Positions 41,467 to 50,569 of a DNA stretch of 64,000 nt are shown one piece after another. The position numbers were made by a program, and so were the translations under genes. Each line of letters opens with the position of its first letter. Position 1 is the first letter of the stretch. The notes beneath the pieces are model-generated. The model saw only the letters and a list, made by a program, of their open reading frames with translations. It ran no database searches and was not told where the DNA came from. Origin of the DNA: Streptosporangium brasiliense (GTDB lineage: Bacteria > Actinomycetota > Actinomycetes > Streptosporangiales > Streptosporangiaceae); NCBI RefSeq assembly GCF_030811595.1, contig NZ_JAUSRB010000002.1, forward strand, positions 2,480,001 through 2,544,000, read 5' to 3'.

Positions 41467-42795
41467 TCACCGGCCACTGAGGACGGCCCAGCCGTGGGCG
41501 GGGACGAGGGCCGGGTCGCCGGAGGGCGGCGCGGCCTCCGACGTCACCTCGACGGTGAGCCCGCCGGTCTCCAGCGGGAACGGGTGGGGCCGGTCGTCGA
41601 CGTTGAGCAGGGTGACGATCCTGCGGCCCGGGGCCTCGGCGCAGGTCGAGGTCAGCGCGACCGCCCGGTTGGTCAGATGCTCCGCAACGGTGCGGGCCCT
41701 GACCAGCCAGGGATGGCGGCGGCGCAGGCCGATCAGGCGCCGGTGCAGGTGGTAGACGGGCCATCCCGAGGCGGCGAGGGCGCCGGGACGGTCGGGGAAG
41801 GCCGGGCGGACGGCGTCGTCCCCGCCGGCCCGCTCCTCCTTGACGCCCCGGAACGCCTGCTCGTCGCCGTAGTAGACGCTGGGCACGCCGCCCACGGTGA
41901 ACAGCACGGCCAGCGCGTGGCCCAGGTGCCGGACGTCGGTGAGACGGCTGGCCAGCCTGGTCACGTCGTGGTTGCCGACGAAGGTCAGCGGTGGCGGCAC
42001 GGCGTCGAGCAGGCCGTCGTGCCGGTCCAGGGCCCAGGCGAGCTCGAAGAGGTTGCCGTCGTTGAGCGAGCTCCAGATCGCCTTCCAGAGCTCGTACTGG
42101 GTGACCGAGTCGAGGCCGCTCGCCCGGACGTATCCGGCGTAGTCGCCGTGGATCACCTCCCCGACGAACCACGCGTCGGGGTGGAGCGGCCGCACCTGTT
42201 CCAGGGCTCCGCGCCAGAAGCCGGGCGGCACCGCGTAGGCCGCGTCGAGACGCCAGCCCGACGCGCCCCGGTCCAGCCAGTGGTTCATGACCCGCACGAC
42301 GTGGTCGAGCACCTCGGGCTCCTCGTGGTTGAGGGCCACGAGGTGGTGATGCCCCTCGAAGGTCGCGTAGTCCGGCTCGCCGCCGTTCCCGGCCGGTCGC
42401 CGGAACCAGCGCACGGCACGCGGATCGGGATCGGCGGCCGTCGCCCGCGCGAACACCGGGAACCCCCGGCCCACGTGGTTGAAGACCCCGTCCAGGACGA
42501 TCCGGAGCCCCCGCCCGCGCGCCGCCGCGACGAGATGGTCGAAATCCTCGTCGTCGCCGAGCCGCGGATCGATCCGGAAGTGGTCGACGGTGTCGTAGCC
42601 GTGGGTCTCCGCCGCGAATATCGGTCCCAGCTGCAGCCCCGAGCAGCCCAGCTCCACCGCGTAGTCGAGCCAGGGGTCGAGCTGCCGCAGGCGGTGCCGG
42701 ACCGGCGCCCCCGGCGGCGGCGCCGAGCCCTCCGCGCCGGTGAACCCGAGCGGGTAAACCTGCCACAGGACCGCGTGGTCCACCCATGACGCCAT
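41467..42795 (-). CDS. GH13 alpha-amylase-family glycoside hydrolase
   Basis: A 442-residue GH13 enzyme. The four conserved regions are DGVFNHVG (102-109), GWRLDAAYAV with nucleophile Asp184, FVGEVIHGD with acid Glu213 and FVGNHDVT with Asp277. A short C-terminal beta domain follows. There is no signal peptide, so it acts in the cytosol on alpha-glucans or maltodextrins. The ATG at 42795 follows GGGGG; a longer frame to 42879 lacks a site. It stands alone, so the exact specificity (amylase, maltogenic or glucosidase) is open. Confidence 0.92.
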   Translation of the reverse strand: MASWVDHAVLWQVYPLGFTGAEGSAPPPGAPVRHRLRQLDPWLDYAVELGCSGLQLGPIFAAETHGYDTVDHFRIDPRLGDDEDFDHLVAAARGRGLRIVLDGVFNHVGRGFPVFARATAADPDPRAVRWFRRPAGNGGEPDYATFEGHHHLVALNHEEPEVLDHVVRVMNHWLDRGASGWRLDAAYAVPPGFWRGALEQVRPLHPDAWFVGEVIHGDYAGYVRASGLDSVTQYELWKAIWSSLNDGNLFELAWALDRHDGLLDAVPPPLTFVGNHDVTRLASRLTDVRHLGHALAVLFTVGGVPSVYYGDEQAFRGVKEERAGGDDAVRPAFPDRPGALAASGWPVYHLHRRLIGLRRRHPWLVRARTVAEHLTNRAVALTSTCAEAPGRRIVTLLNVDDRPHPFPLETGGLTVEVTSEAAPPSGDPALVPAHGWAVLSGR

Positions 42796-43025
42796 GAACG
42801 CCCCCTCACCCCCGGTCTCCCCGGACCGGTACGGCCCGCATGTGTCCCGGCTACCCTCGCTCCGGCCGTCATGCCTCATCGGCCGGATGACATCCGCCTG
42901 GCCGACGGCTCCGTGCGGTGGGGAAAACCTCGAACACTGCCCGCGGTGTGTGAATTTTTCGGACAGGTCGCTGTCGGATCTGCTAGGAATTTGCCCGACC
43001 GAAATTCACGTCAGAGAGGGTCGTT

Positions 43026-44018
43026 GTGGGGCAGGACGGCATCCAAGGGCCATACGACGAGGATCCCCGTGAGCGGACCGGCCCCATGGGGCCCGTCACG
43101 CCACAGCACAGACCTGACCGTCCGGATGGCGACGTGCTGTCGGACGGATGGGATCCGGAGGTCGCCCAGGAGCCGGGCCGGGACGACGGACACGCGTCCC
43201 GGAAGACCCCCGAGGTCGCAGGGGCCGGAGCCGAGGAGGCCCGGCACGCCTCGTACGAGCTCCGCGACGAGGAAGTCAGGGACGCCGCCTACGAGCTCCA
43301 TGATCAGGAGGCCCGGCACGTCTCGTACGAGACCCGCGACGAGGAGGCCCGGGACGCCGCCTACGAGCTCCACGATCAGGAGGACTGGGACTCCTCGCGG
43401 GAGACCCGCGACGGCGCGGGGCAGACCCGCGGCTTCCTGGGGTCGGGCTGGAGGGGAGACGCGGAGCCCGACGACGGGCCCCGGCGCCGGAGCAGGATGC
43501 TGCTGACGGTCGTCGCGGGCATCGTGGCGCTGGGGCTCGTCGGAGGCTGGGTGATCTCCTCCACCGTGGGGTCCGCACCCGACACCTCGTGCCCGGCGGG
43601 CACCGGGTGCGCGAGGGCCGAACCGCCGCGGCCGGAGCCGGAGACGCCGTCCGCCGAGCCCACCGAGTCCACCGGGCCGGAGGAGACGGCGCGGCCGTCC
43701 GCCGAGGAGAGCGAGACTCCCGAGCCGGAGGTCTCCCGCGCCCCGGTGCCCCGCACGCAGCCGCCCCGGCCGACGCCGACGCGGAGCCGTCCGCCGGCGC
43801 GGCCGAGCCCCGACCCCACCCGGGAGCGCGAGAGGGACGGCTCCCACAAGCTGGATTCCCGGCCGCAGGACTCCTCCGGACCCGAGACCGGCCCGCCGAC
43901 GGAGCCCGCTCCGACGCGGAGCGCCCCGACGGAGAGCTCGGCGCCGAGCGAGACGCCCCCCAGCGAGAGCCCGAGCCAGGACAGCAGCGGCGGCGGCCTG
44001 CTCGACTGGCTGTTCTGA
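43026..44018 (+). CDS. single-pass membrane protein with repeat-rich cytosolic half and Pro/Ser/Thr-rich tail
   Basis: A 330-residue protein. The cytosolic part (1-155) is acidic and carries repeated blocks like EARHASYELRDEEVRDAAYE, twice in full. One membrane helix (about 158-178, LLTVVAGIVALGLVGGWVI) leads to an extracytoplasmic Pro/Glu/Ser/Thr-rich tail ending in SGGGLLDWLF. Two Cys (SCPAGTGC) may form a bond. No family recognised; the tail recalls wall-spanning stalks. GTG 43026 follows AGAGGG. Confidence 0.7.
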   Translation: MGQDGIQGPYDEDPRERTGPMGPVTPQHRPDRPDGDVLSDGWDPEVAQEPGRDDGHASRKTPEVAGAGAEEARHASYELRDEEVRDAAYELHDQEARHVSYETRDEEARDAAYELHDQEDWDSSRETRDGAGQTRGFLGSGWRGDAEPDDGPRRRSRMLLTVVAGIVALGLVGGWVISSTVGSAPDTSCPAGTGCARAEPPRPEPETPSAEPTESTGPEETARPSAEESETPEPEVSRAPVPRTQPPRPTPTRSRPPARPSPDPTRERERDGSHKLDSRPQDSSGPETGPPTEPAPTRSAPTESSAPSETPPSESPSQDSSGGGLLDWLF

Positions 44019-44049
44019 CCGGCCGCCCCCGCCGGCTGGTCGCGGGCGG

Positions 44050-44508
44050 TCAGGCCAGCGGCCAGGGGTGAGCGACGGCGCCCAGCCGGTTCCACGCGTT
44101 GATCACAGTGATCGTCCAGATGAGCTCGGCCAGTTCGGTCTCGGTGAACTGGGCCGCCGCCCGCCCGTACACCTCGTCGGAGACCGGACCGTCGGTGAGC
44201 CGGGTGCCCGCCTCGGTCAGCTCCAGCGCCGCGCGCTCCCGGTCGGTGAAGAACGGCGTCTCCCGCCAGACGGGGAGGGCGAACAGCCGCTGCTCGCTCT
44301 CCCCGCCCTTGCGCGCGTCCCGGGAGTGCATGTCGACGCAGTAGGCGCAGCCGTTGAGCTGCGAGGCGCGGGCCCTGACCAGCTCAAGCAGGCCAGGCTC
44401 CAGCTCCGTCTCCCTGGAGGCCGCGTCGAGGGCGTTCATCGCCCGGTTGACATGGGGGGCGAGCTTGTCCACCGCCAGCCGGACGGTGGGAGGGTTCGTC
44501 GTGGTCAT
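44050..44508 (-). CDS. carboxymuconolactone decarboxylase / AhpD-like protein
   Basis: A 152-residue all-helical protein with the AhpD-type redox site CAYCVDMHS (CxxCxxxH) and the AELIWTITVINAWNRLG helix. Such proteins reduce peroxides or act with disulfide partners. ATG 44508 is only 47 bases from the divergent MocR gene, so it is probably the target of that regulator. Confidence 0.9.
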   Translation of the reverse strand: MTTTNPPTVRLAVDKLAPHVNRAMNALDAASRETELEPGLLELVRARASQLNGCAYCVDMHSRDARKGGESEQRLFALPVWRETPFFTDRERAALELTEAGTRLTDGPVSDEVYGRAAAQFTETELAELIWTITVINAWNRLGAVAHPWPLA

Positions 44509-44518
44509 GCCCTCGACA

Positions 44519-44547
44519 TTAGAGATCGACTGGACCGGTAATAAGAT
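44519..44547 (+). promoter_or_regulatory. candidate promoter for the leaderless MocR message
   Basis: TTAGAG (44519-44524) and TAAGAT (44542-44547) are 17 bases apart, and TAAGAT lies eight bases before ATG 44556, which has no ribosome site. This fits a leaderless transcript and also covers the start of the divergent AhpD-like gene. Confidence 0.45.
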
Positions 44548-44555
44548 CCAAATCT

Positions 44556-45965
<1,410 letters not shown>

Positions 45966-45970
45966 CCGTC

Positions 45971-46115
45971 CAGGCCCGCTCGGGTCCGGGCGAGCTTCAG
46001 GCCCGCTCGGGCCCGGGGCCGGCCGTTCAGGCCCGCTCCGGTTCAGGGTGAGTGTCCAGGCCCGTTCCGGTCCGGGGCCGGTGTTTCAGGCCCGTCCGGG
46101 TCCGGGTCCGGGGCC
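45971..46115. repeat. about 29-nt tandem repeat, five copies
   Basis: Copies starting CAGGCCCG occur at 45971, 45998, 46028, 46057 and 46087 (periods 27-30), with a TCGGGTCCGGGGCCGG-like core. The array begins five bases after the MocR stop codon. Confidence 0.8.
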
Positions 46116-46220
46116 GTCCGGTGGATCCCGCGCGGCCGGCGGGCTTGACCTGGAGCGCGCTCCACGTCCCAGACTTCCGTCCGAGGCCCGGAGACGAAGG
46201 GCCGGACCAAAGGGGACAGC

Positions 46221-47207
46221 ATGAAATACCGCACCATCGGCACTGCCCCGGAGACCCGCCGCGAGGTGAGCGTGCTCGCCCTCGGTGCGATGCTCTTCGG
46301 CTCGGTGACCGACGAGAAGACCTCCTTCGCCATCCTGGACCGCTACGTCGAGGCGGGCGGGACGTTCATCGACACCTCCGACAACTACGCCTTCTGGGTC
46401 GACGGCGGCCAGGGCGGGCAGAGCGAGGCGCTGCTCGGGCGGTGGCGGCGCAGCCGCGGCATCGGAGACGAGATCGTCATCGCCACCAAGCTGGGAGCGC
46501 GGCCGCTCGCGCCCGGCACCGGCTACATCGACAACCCGGAGGGACTGTCGGCGAAGGTGATCCGGGAGTCCGCCGAGCGCAGCCGGGAACTGCTCGGGGT
46601 GGACAGGATCGACCTGCTCTACGCGCACATCGAGGACCGGACGGTCCCGCTCGGCGAGACCGTCGAGGGCTTCGCCGGACTGGTGGCGGAAGGGACGGTC
46701 GGGCTGCTCGGGGTGAGCAACCACGCGATCTGGCGGGTGGAGCGGGCCCGTGCTCTCGCCGCGGCGGCCGGGCTGCCCGGCTACGAGGTCCTGCAGTACC
46801 AGCACAGCCACCTGCGCCCCCGCTTCGACATGCCCGAACCGCTCTTCGAGGACGGCAGCCTCGGCCATGCCGGGGCCGAGCTGCACAGCTACCTGCGGGC
46901 CGAGCCCGACCTGACCCTGGTCGCCTACTCGCCGCTGCTCGGCGGCGCCTACGTCCGGGAGGACAAGCCGCTGCCGCCGGACTACGACCACCCGGGCACG
47001 CCCGCCCGGCTGGCGGTGCTGCGCGAGGTCGCCGAGGAGACCGGGGCGAACGTGAACCAGGTGGTGCTGGCCTGGCAGATCGGCGGACGGCTGCCGGTGA
47101 TCCCGCTGGCCGGGGCGTCCTCGGTGGCGCAGTTGGAGGAGAACCTGGCCGCGGTGGACCTGGAGCTGACCCAGGAGCAGCGGGCCCGGCTGGACGCGGC
47201 GCACTAG
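46221..47207 (+). CDS. aldo/keto reductase
   Basis: A 328-residue AKR barrel. It shows LGAMLFGS, FIDTSDNYAFW (Asp and Tyr of the tetrad), ATKLGARP (Lys), LLYAHIEDR (His), GVSNHAIW and the NADPH tail (IPLAGASSVAQLEENLAAVD). Typical of AKR11/12-like reductases acting on aldehydes or ketones with NADPH. ATG 46221 follows AAGGGGAC. No clear operon. Confidence 0.92.
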   Translation: MKYRTIGTAPETRREVSVLALGAMLFGSVTDEKTSFAILDRYVEAGGTFIDTSDNYAFWVDGGQGGQSEALLGRWRRSRGIGDEIVIATKLGARPLAPGTGYIDNPEGLSAKVIRESAERSRELLGVDRIDLLYAHIEDRTVPLGETVEGFAGLVAEGTVGLLGVSNHAIWRVERARALAAAAGLPGYEVLQYQHSHLRPRFDMPEPLFEDGSLGHAGAELHSYLRAEPDLTLVAYSPLLGGAYVREDKPLPPDYDHPGTPARLAVLREVAEETGANVNQVVLAWQIGGRLPVIPLAGASSVAQLEENLAAVDLELTQEQRARLDAAH

Positions 47208-47440
47208 GCGTACCACCCGGGCGGGTCGGCGCCCCGGCCGGCTCCGCGAGTGCGGTGGGTCGGCGAACGCGGCGGGTCCGCGAGTGCGGGCATGTCCGGA
47301 GGCCGTCGGATCACCGTCTTCGCCGTCATACCGCCCTCGCTCGTCCTGCCCGCCGTCGCCCCGCGGGAGCCGGCTCCGCGTCACCGGACGATCGATCCCG
47401 AGGGGCCGGCTGCCGCCCGTGCGCGCGGGCCGGCGGCGGC

Positions 47441-48052
47441 TCATCCGACGTGCAGCGCCTCCAGCATCTGTGACAGGGCGGCCCTGGTGTCGGCCAGGTC
47501 TCCGGGGTCGGCCGACCCCGCCAGCCACAGGGCCGCCTCGTTCATCGCGCCCGACAGCAGGCGGGTCAGCGGCGCGACCGGCTGCGGGGCGATCGTTCCC
47601 TCCTCGATCAGGGTGGTGAGCGCTTCGGCCAGATGGTGGGCCGAAGCGGCCTCGTCCAGCGCGCGCCATTCGTTCCAGCCCAGTACGGCGGGGCCGTCGA
47701 CGAGCATGATCCGCTGGACGTCCGGGTCGGTGCTGGCGGTGAGGAACGCCTGGCAACCGGCGGTGAACTGCGTCCATGGATCGTCGTGAGCCTCGGCGGC
47801 CGCGGCCACCGTCCGGGCGACCTGCTGCTGCACCTCTTCCAGGACGGCGCGGAACAGGGCGGCTTTGCCGTCGAAGTGGTGGTAGAGCGCGCCCTTGGTG
47901 ACCCCGGCGGCGCGGACGATCTCCGACAGGCCCACCGCGCCGTAGCCCAGGGCCGCGAACAGGCGTCTGCTCTCGCGTATGAGGGCCCGCCTGGTCTGCT
48001 CCCTCTGCTGCGCCCTGCCGCCGTCCGTCATCACGTCCCCGTCCGTTGACAT
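47441..48052 (-). CDS. TetR-family regulator
   Basis: A 203-residue TetR regulator. The HTH is [19 protein letters not shown] followed by [10 protein letters not shown]; the helical C-terminal part includes [13 protein letters not shown], seen in several actinobacterial TetR proteins. ATG 48052 lies in an imperfect palindrome, and a second perfect one overlaps the ribosome site of the divergent VOC gene, so it likely controls itself and that gene. Confidence 0.92.
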   Translation of the reverse strand: MSTDGDVMTDGGRAQQREQTRRALIRESRRLFAALGYGAVGLSEIVRAAGVTKGALYHHFDGKAALFRAVLEEVQQQVARTVAAAAEAHDDPWTQFTAGCQAFLTASTDPDVQRIMLVDGPAVLGWNEWRALDEAASAHHLAEALTTLIEEGTIAPQPVAPLTRLLSGAMNEAALWLAGSADPGDLADTRAALSQMLEALHVG

Positions 48053-48068
48053 ACCGATGGTACGTCAA
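48046..48068. promoter_or_regulatory. TetR operator 1 (imperfect palindrome)
   Basis: ACATACCGATGGTACGT with flanks forms a palindrome centred on 48057 with two mismatches. It covers the start codon of the TetR gene and has the same core as operator 2. Confidence 0.7.
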
Positions 48069-48075
48069 TACATTA

Positions 48076-48102
48076 CCTTCACATACCGACGGTATGTGAA
48101 GG
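48076..48102. promoter_or_regulatory. TetR operator 2 (27-base perfect palindrome)
   Basis: The arms CCTTCACATACCG and CGGTATGTGAAGG pair perfectly around A48089. The right arm reaches the AAGGAG ribosome site of the VOC gene, so bound repressor could block both transcription and the site itself. Confidence 0.88.
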
Positions 48103-48109
48103 AGTCCGT

Positions 48110-48526
48110 ATGACGCTGACCAGCTTCTATCCGGTTATCTGCACCTCACTGCTCCAGGAGTCCCGCGACTTCTACACCGGGCTGCTGGGGTTCGAGCCGA
48201 CGTTCGAGGCCGACTGGTACGTGAGCCTGCGGCGGCCGGGAGCGCTGCCGTACGAGCTCGCCCTGCTCGACCACGGCCATCCGACGCTGCCCGAGGCCTA
48301 TCGCGCTCCCGTGCGGGGGCTGCTGCTCAACTTCGAGGTGGAGGACGTGGACGCGGAGTGGGAGCGGCTCGTCGTGCGCGGGGGGCTCCGGGCCGAACTG
48401 GAGCTGCGCGACGAGGACTTCGGGCAGCGGCACTTCATCGTGGCCGACCCCAACGGGGTCCTGATCGACGTGATCACCCCCATCGCGCCCACCACGGCGT
48501 ACGCCGACCAGTACGTCGAACCGTGA
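48110..48526 (+). CDS. VOC-family (glyoxalase-like) protein
   Basis: A 138-residue vicinal-oxygen-chelate protein with paired beta-alpha-beta units: [36 protein letters not shown] and [18 protein letters not shown]. Such proteins are metal-dependent enzymes or drug-binding resistance proteins. ATG 48110 follows AAGGAG in the palindromic operator; control by the divergent TetR is expected. The C-terminal codons are part of a triplicated 17-base repeat. Confidence 0.9.
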   Translation: MTLTSFYPVICTSLLQESRDFYTGLLGFEPTFEADWYVSLRRPGALPYELALLDHGHPTLPEAYRAPVRGLLLNFEVEDVDAEWERLVVRGGLRAELELRDEDFGQRHFIVADPNGVLIDVITPIAPTTAYADQYVEP

Positions 48527-48565
48527 CGTCGGTCGAACCGTGACGTCGGTCGAACCGTGACGTCG
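48515..48565. repeat. 17-nt tandem repeat carrying copies of the VOC stop codon
   Basis: GTCGAACCGTGACGTCG occurs at 48515 and 48532 and nearly whole at 48549. The first copy holds the last codons and stop of the VOC gene (GTC GAA CCG TGA); the following copies lie beyond the stop. Confidence 0.9.
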
Positions 48566-48695
48566 CCGGTCTGGGCGACTTCCGGCGGGGCGTTGGCCGT
48601 CCCCGGTCCCGTTGGCACAATCATGGGACCGGGTGGGGACGTGCCGCACTGGGCCCCGTCCACACCGAGCCGCCGTCCGCGATCGGAGCCACGTG

Positions 48696-49520
48696 ATGCG
48701 CGTCAATGTCAACGACATCGACCTTGAGGTCCAGGTCAGCGGGGAGGGCCCCGCCGTGCTGCTGGTGCACGGCTACCCCGACACCCACGCCTGCTGGCGG
48801 CACCAGGTGGCCGCGCTGAACGCCGCCGGATACCGTACGATCGCCCCCGACCTGCGCGGCTTCGGCGCCTCCGGCAAACCCGCCGACCTCAAGAGCTACG
48901 AGCTCGGCCAGTACGTCGCCGACCTGTCCGGCGTCCTCGACCAGGTCGGCGTCGAGCGGGTGCACCTGGTCGGGCACGACTGGGGGTCGACGCTCGCGCA
49001 GCTCCTGGCCATCACCGCACCCGATCGGGTGGCCGGTCTCGCCTGCCTGTCGGTCGGCCACCCCGCCGCCTTCCGGGCCGCGGGCTGGGAGCAGCGGGAG
49101 AAGTCCTGGTACATGCTGCTGTTCCAGTTCCCCGACATCGCCGAGCGGTGGCTCGCTCAGGACGACTTCAGGAACCTCCGCGAGATGCTGACCGAGCACC
49201 CCGACGCCGAGGAGGTCGTCGAGCGCATGCGCGACCCCCAGGCGCTCAGCAGCGGCCTGGCGATCTACCGCACCGGGGTCCCGCCCGAGACTCTGGTCAC
49301 CTGGCCGTACGACCTGCCCGCCATCCAGGTGCCCACCATGGGCGTCTGGAGCACCCGCGACCGGTTCCTCACCGAGCGGGCGATGACCGGTACGGCGGAG
49401 CACGTCACCGGGCCCTGGCGCTACGAACGCCTCGACGGAGCCGGCCACTGGATGCAGTTGGAGGCGCCGGACGAGGTCAACGAGCTGCTGCTCGGCTTCC
49501 TGGCCGGTACGGACGGCTGA
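48696..49520 (+). CDS. epoxide hydrolase-type alpha/beta hydrolase
   Basis: A 274-residue hydrolase with HGYPDTHACW (oxyanion turn), DLRGFGASG, nucleophile Asp95 in GHDWGST and a late His in GAGHWMQLE. The Asp nucleophile and HGYPD motif are those of soluble epoxide hydrolases; haloalkane dehalogenase is less likely. ATG 48696 follows CGGAG. Function probably detoxification or catabolism of epoxides. Confidence 0.88.
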   Translation: MRVNVNDIDLEVQVSGEGPAVLLVHGYPDTHACWRHQVAALNAAGYRTIAPDLRGFGASGKPADLKSYELGQYVADLSGVLDQVGVERVHLVGHDWGSTLAQLLAITAPDRVAGLACLSVGHPAAFRAAGWEQREKSWYMLLFQFPDIAERWLAQDDFRNLREMLTEHPDAEEVVERMRDPQALSSGLAIYRTGVPPETLVTWPYDLPAIQVPTMGVWSTRDRFLTERAMTGTAEHVTGPWRYERLDGAGHWMQLEAPDEVNELLLGFLAGTDG

Positions 49521-49660
49521 GCCCGTCTGTCCGGTGCGGGCGGGCGGGCCGGTCTGCCGAGCCTGCCTGTCCGGTGCGGGCGGGTGAGCCGGTCTGTGCC
49601 GAGCCTGCCTGTTCGGTATGGGCGGGCGAGCCGGTCTGTGCCGGGCCCGCCTGTCCGGTT
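49519..49660. repeat. about 42-nt tandem repeat starting at the epoxide-hydrolase stop
   Basis: Copies beginning GAGCC or GGGCC, with a CTGTCCGGTGCGGGCGGG core, start at 49519, 49559, 49601 and (partial) 49643. The array begins in the stop codon and ends at the stop of the convergent diiron gene. Confidence 0.8.
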
Positions 49661-50376
49661 CAGAGCCGTCCCGCCCCGAAGACCTTCTCGGTCACCGCCG
49701 AGAACAGGCCGGTGACATCGGTGACGAAGGCCGCTCCGGACACCCCGAGACGGCGCAGGGCGGGGCCGTGATCCCAGACGACGACGGCGCAGGCGCCCAG
49801 CAGGAGCACCCACCAGCCGCAGCGCACGACCGTCCGGATCGCCCGGGGCGTGGACCGGAACGACTCCCGCAGCCGGTCACAGTGGAACGGCACGTGCCGC
49901 TGCTCGTCGGCGAGGATCCGGCCCGCCACGTCCGAGGTGAGCCGGTCCCCGCTCCCGTCGCGCAGAGCCCGGTAGTACCGGAGGGCGACCACCTCCGCGA
50001 CCATCAGCACCAGCAGCTCAAGCCGGAGCCCCAGCGTCCGGCGGAGCCGTACGAAGACCGTGTCACTCCAGTGCGCCGTGATGGTCCGCGCGCCTCCGGC
50101 GGCGAGCAGCAGCGCCAGCAGCCGCGCGTGGTTCCGCTCCTCGGCGACGAACAGCCGCACCGCCTCAGCGTAGGCCCCGTCGCCCGTGCCGGCGGCCTTG
50201 GCCATCAGGTTCGCGCCGTCGCCGTCCTCGCCGACCTGGAAGCGCTGCAAACTGCGCAGCACCGGACGGTCCAGCCGCGCCCCACGCTCCCAGGCCGGAT
50301 CGCCCTGTAGCCCGCGGCGCTCGGCCTCGGCCTCGAAGTCCCGTACCCACCCGCCGAAGTCGTGCATATCTGCCAT
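49660..50376 (-). CDS. ferritin-like diiron membrane protein
   Basis: A 238-residue helical protein with two ExxH-type motifs, EERNHARLL and DEQRHVPFH, arranged as in ferritin-like diiron proteins, and a C-terminal hydrophobic helix (WWVLLLGACAVVVW) that anchors it. Possible roles are oxidase or hydroxylase. ATG 50376 is the chosen start. Adjacent divergent gene is the TIR-WD40 protein. Confidence 0.75.
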   Translation of the reverse strand: MADMHDFGGWVRDFEAEAERRGLQGDPAWERGARLDRPVLRSLQRFQVGEDGDGANLMAKAAGTGDGAYAEAVRLFVAEERNHARLLALLLAAGGARTITAHWSDTVFVRLRRTLGLRLELLVLMVAEVVALRYYRALRDGSGDRLTSDVAGRILADEQRHVPFHCDRLRESFRSTPRAIRTVVRCGWWVLLLGACAVVVWDHGPALRRLGVSGAAFVTDVTGLFSAVTEKVFGAGRL

Positions 50377-50569
50377 AAGCCGCAATCTACGGAGGACGTA
50401 TGCAGATATGACTGGCTTTTCTGTGGAGATTCGGTGGAGATCAGGCGGTCTGCCGCACCGGCTGAACGGTGGATTGTCGCGATGCCCGCATCACGTCAAT
50501 CCATCATGTGCTTTCCTGGTCGCGATAAATGCCATTGGTGATCAGGTGAACGGGCGCGGATTACCTGCA

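Noticed and set aside
45971..46115. Regular repeats considered as a CRISPR array
   Set aside because: Units adjoin directly without unique spacers and there are no cas genes; they are simple tandem repeats. The same holds for 29111, 49519 and 58991.
50186..50569. N-terminal extension of the TIR-WD40 frame
   Set aside because: It would run antisense into the diiron gene and has no conserved residues; the TIR fold begins right after ATG 50570.
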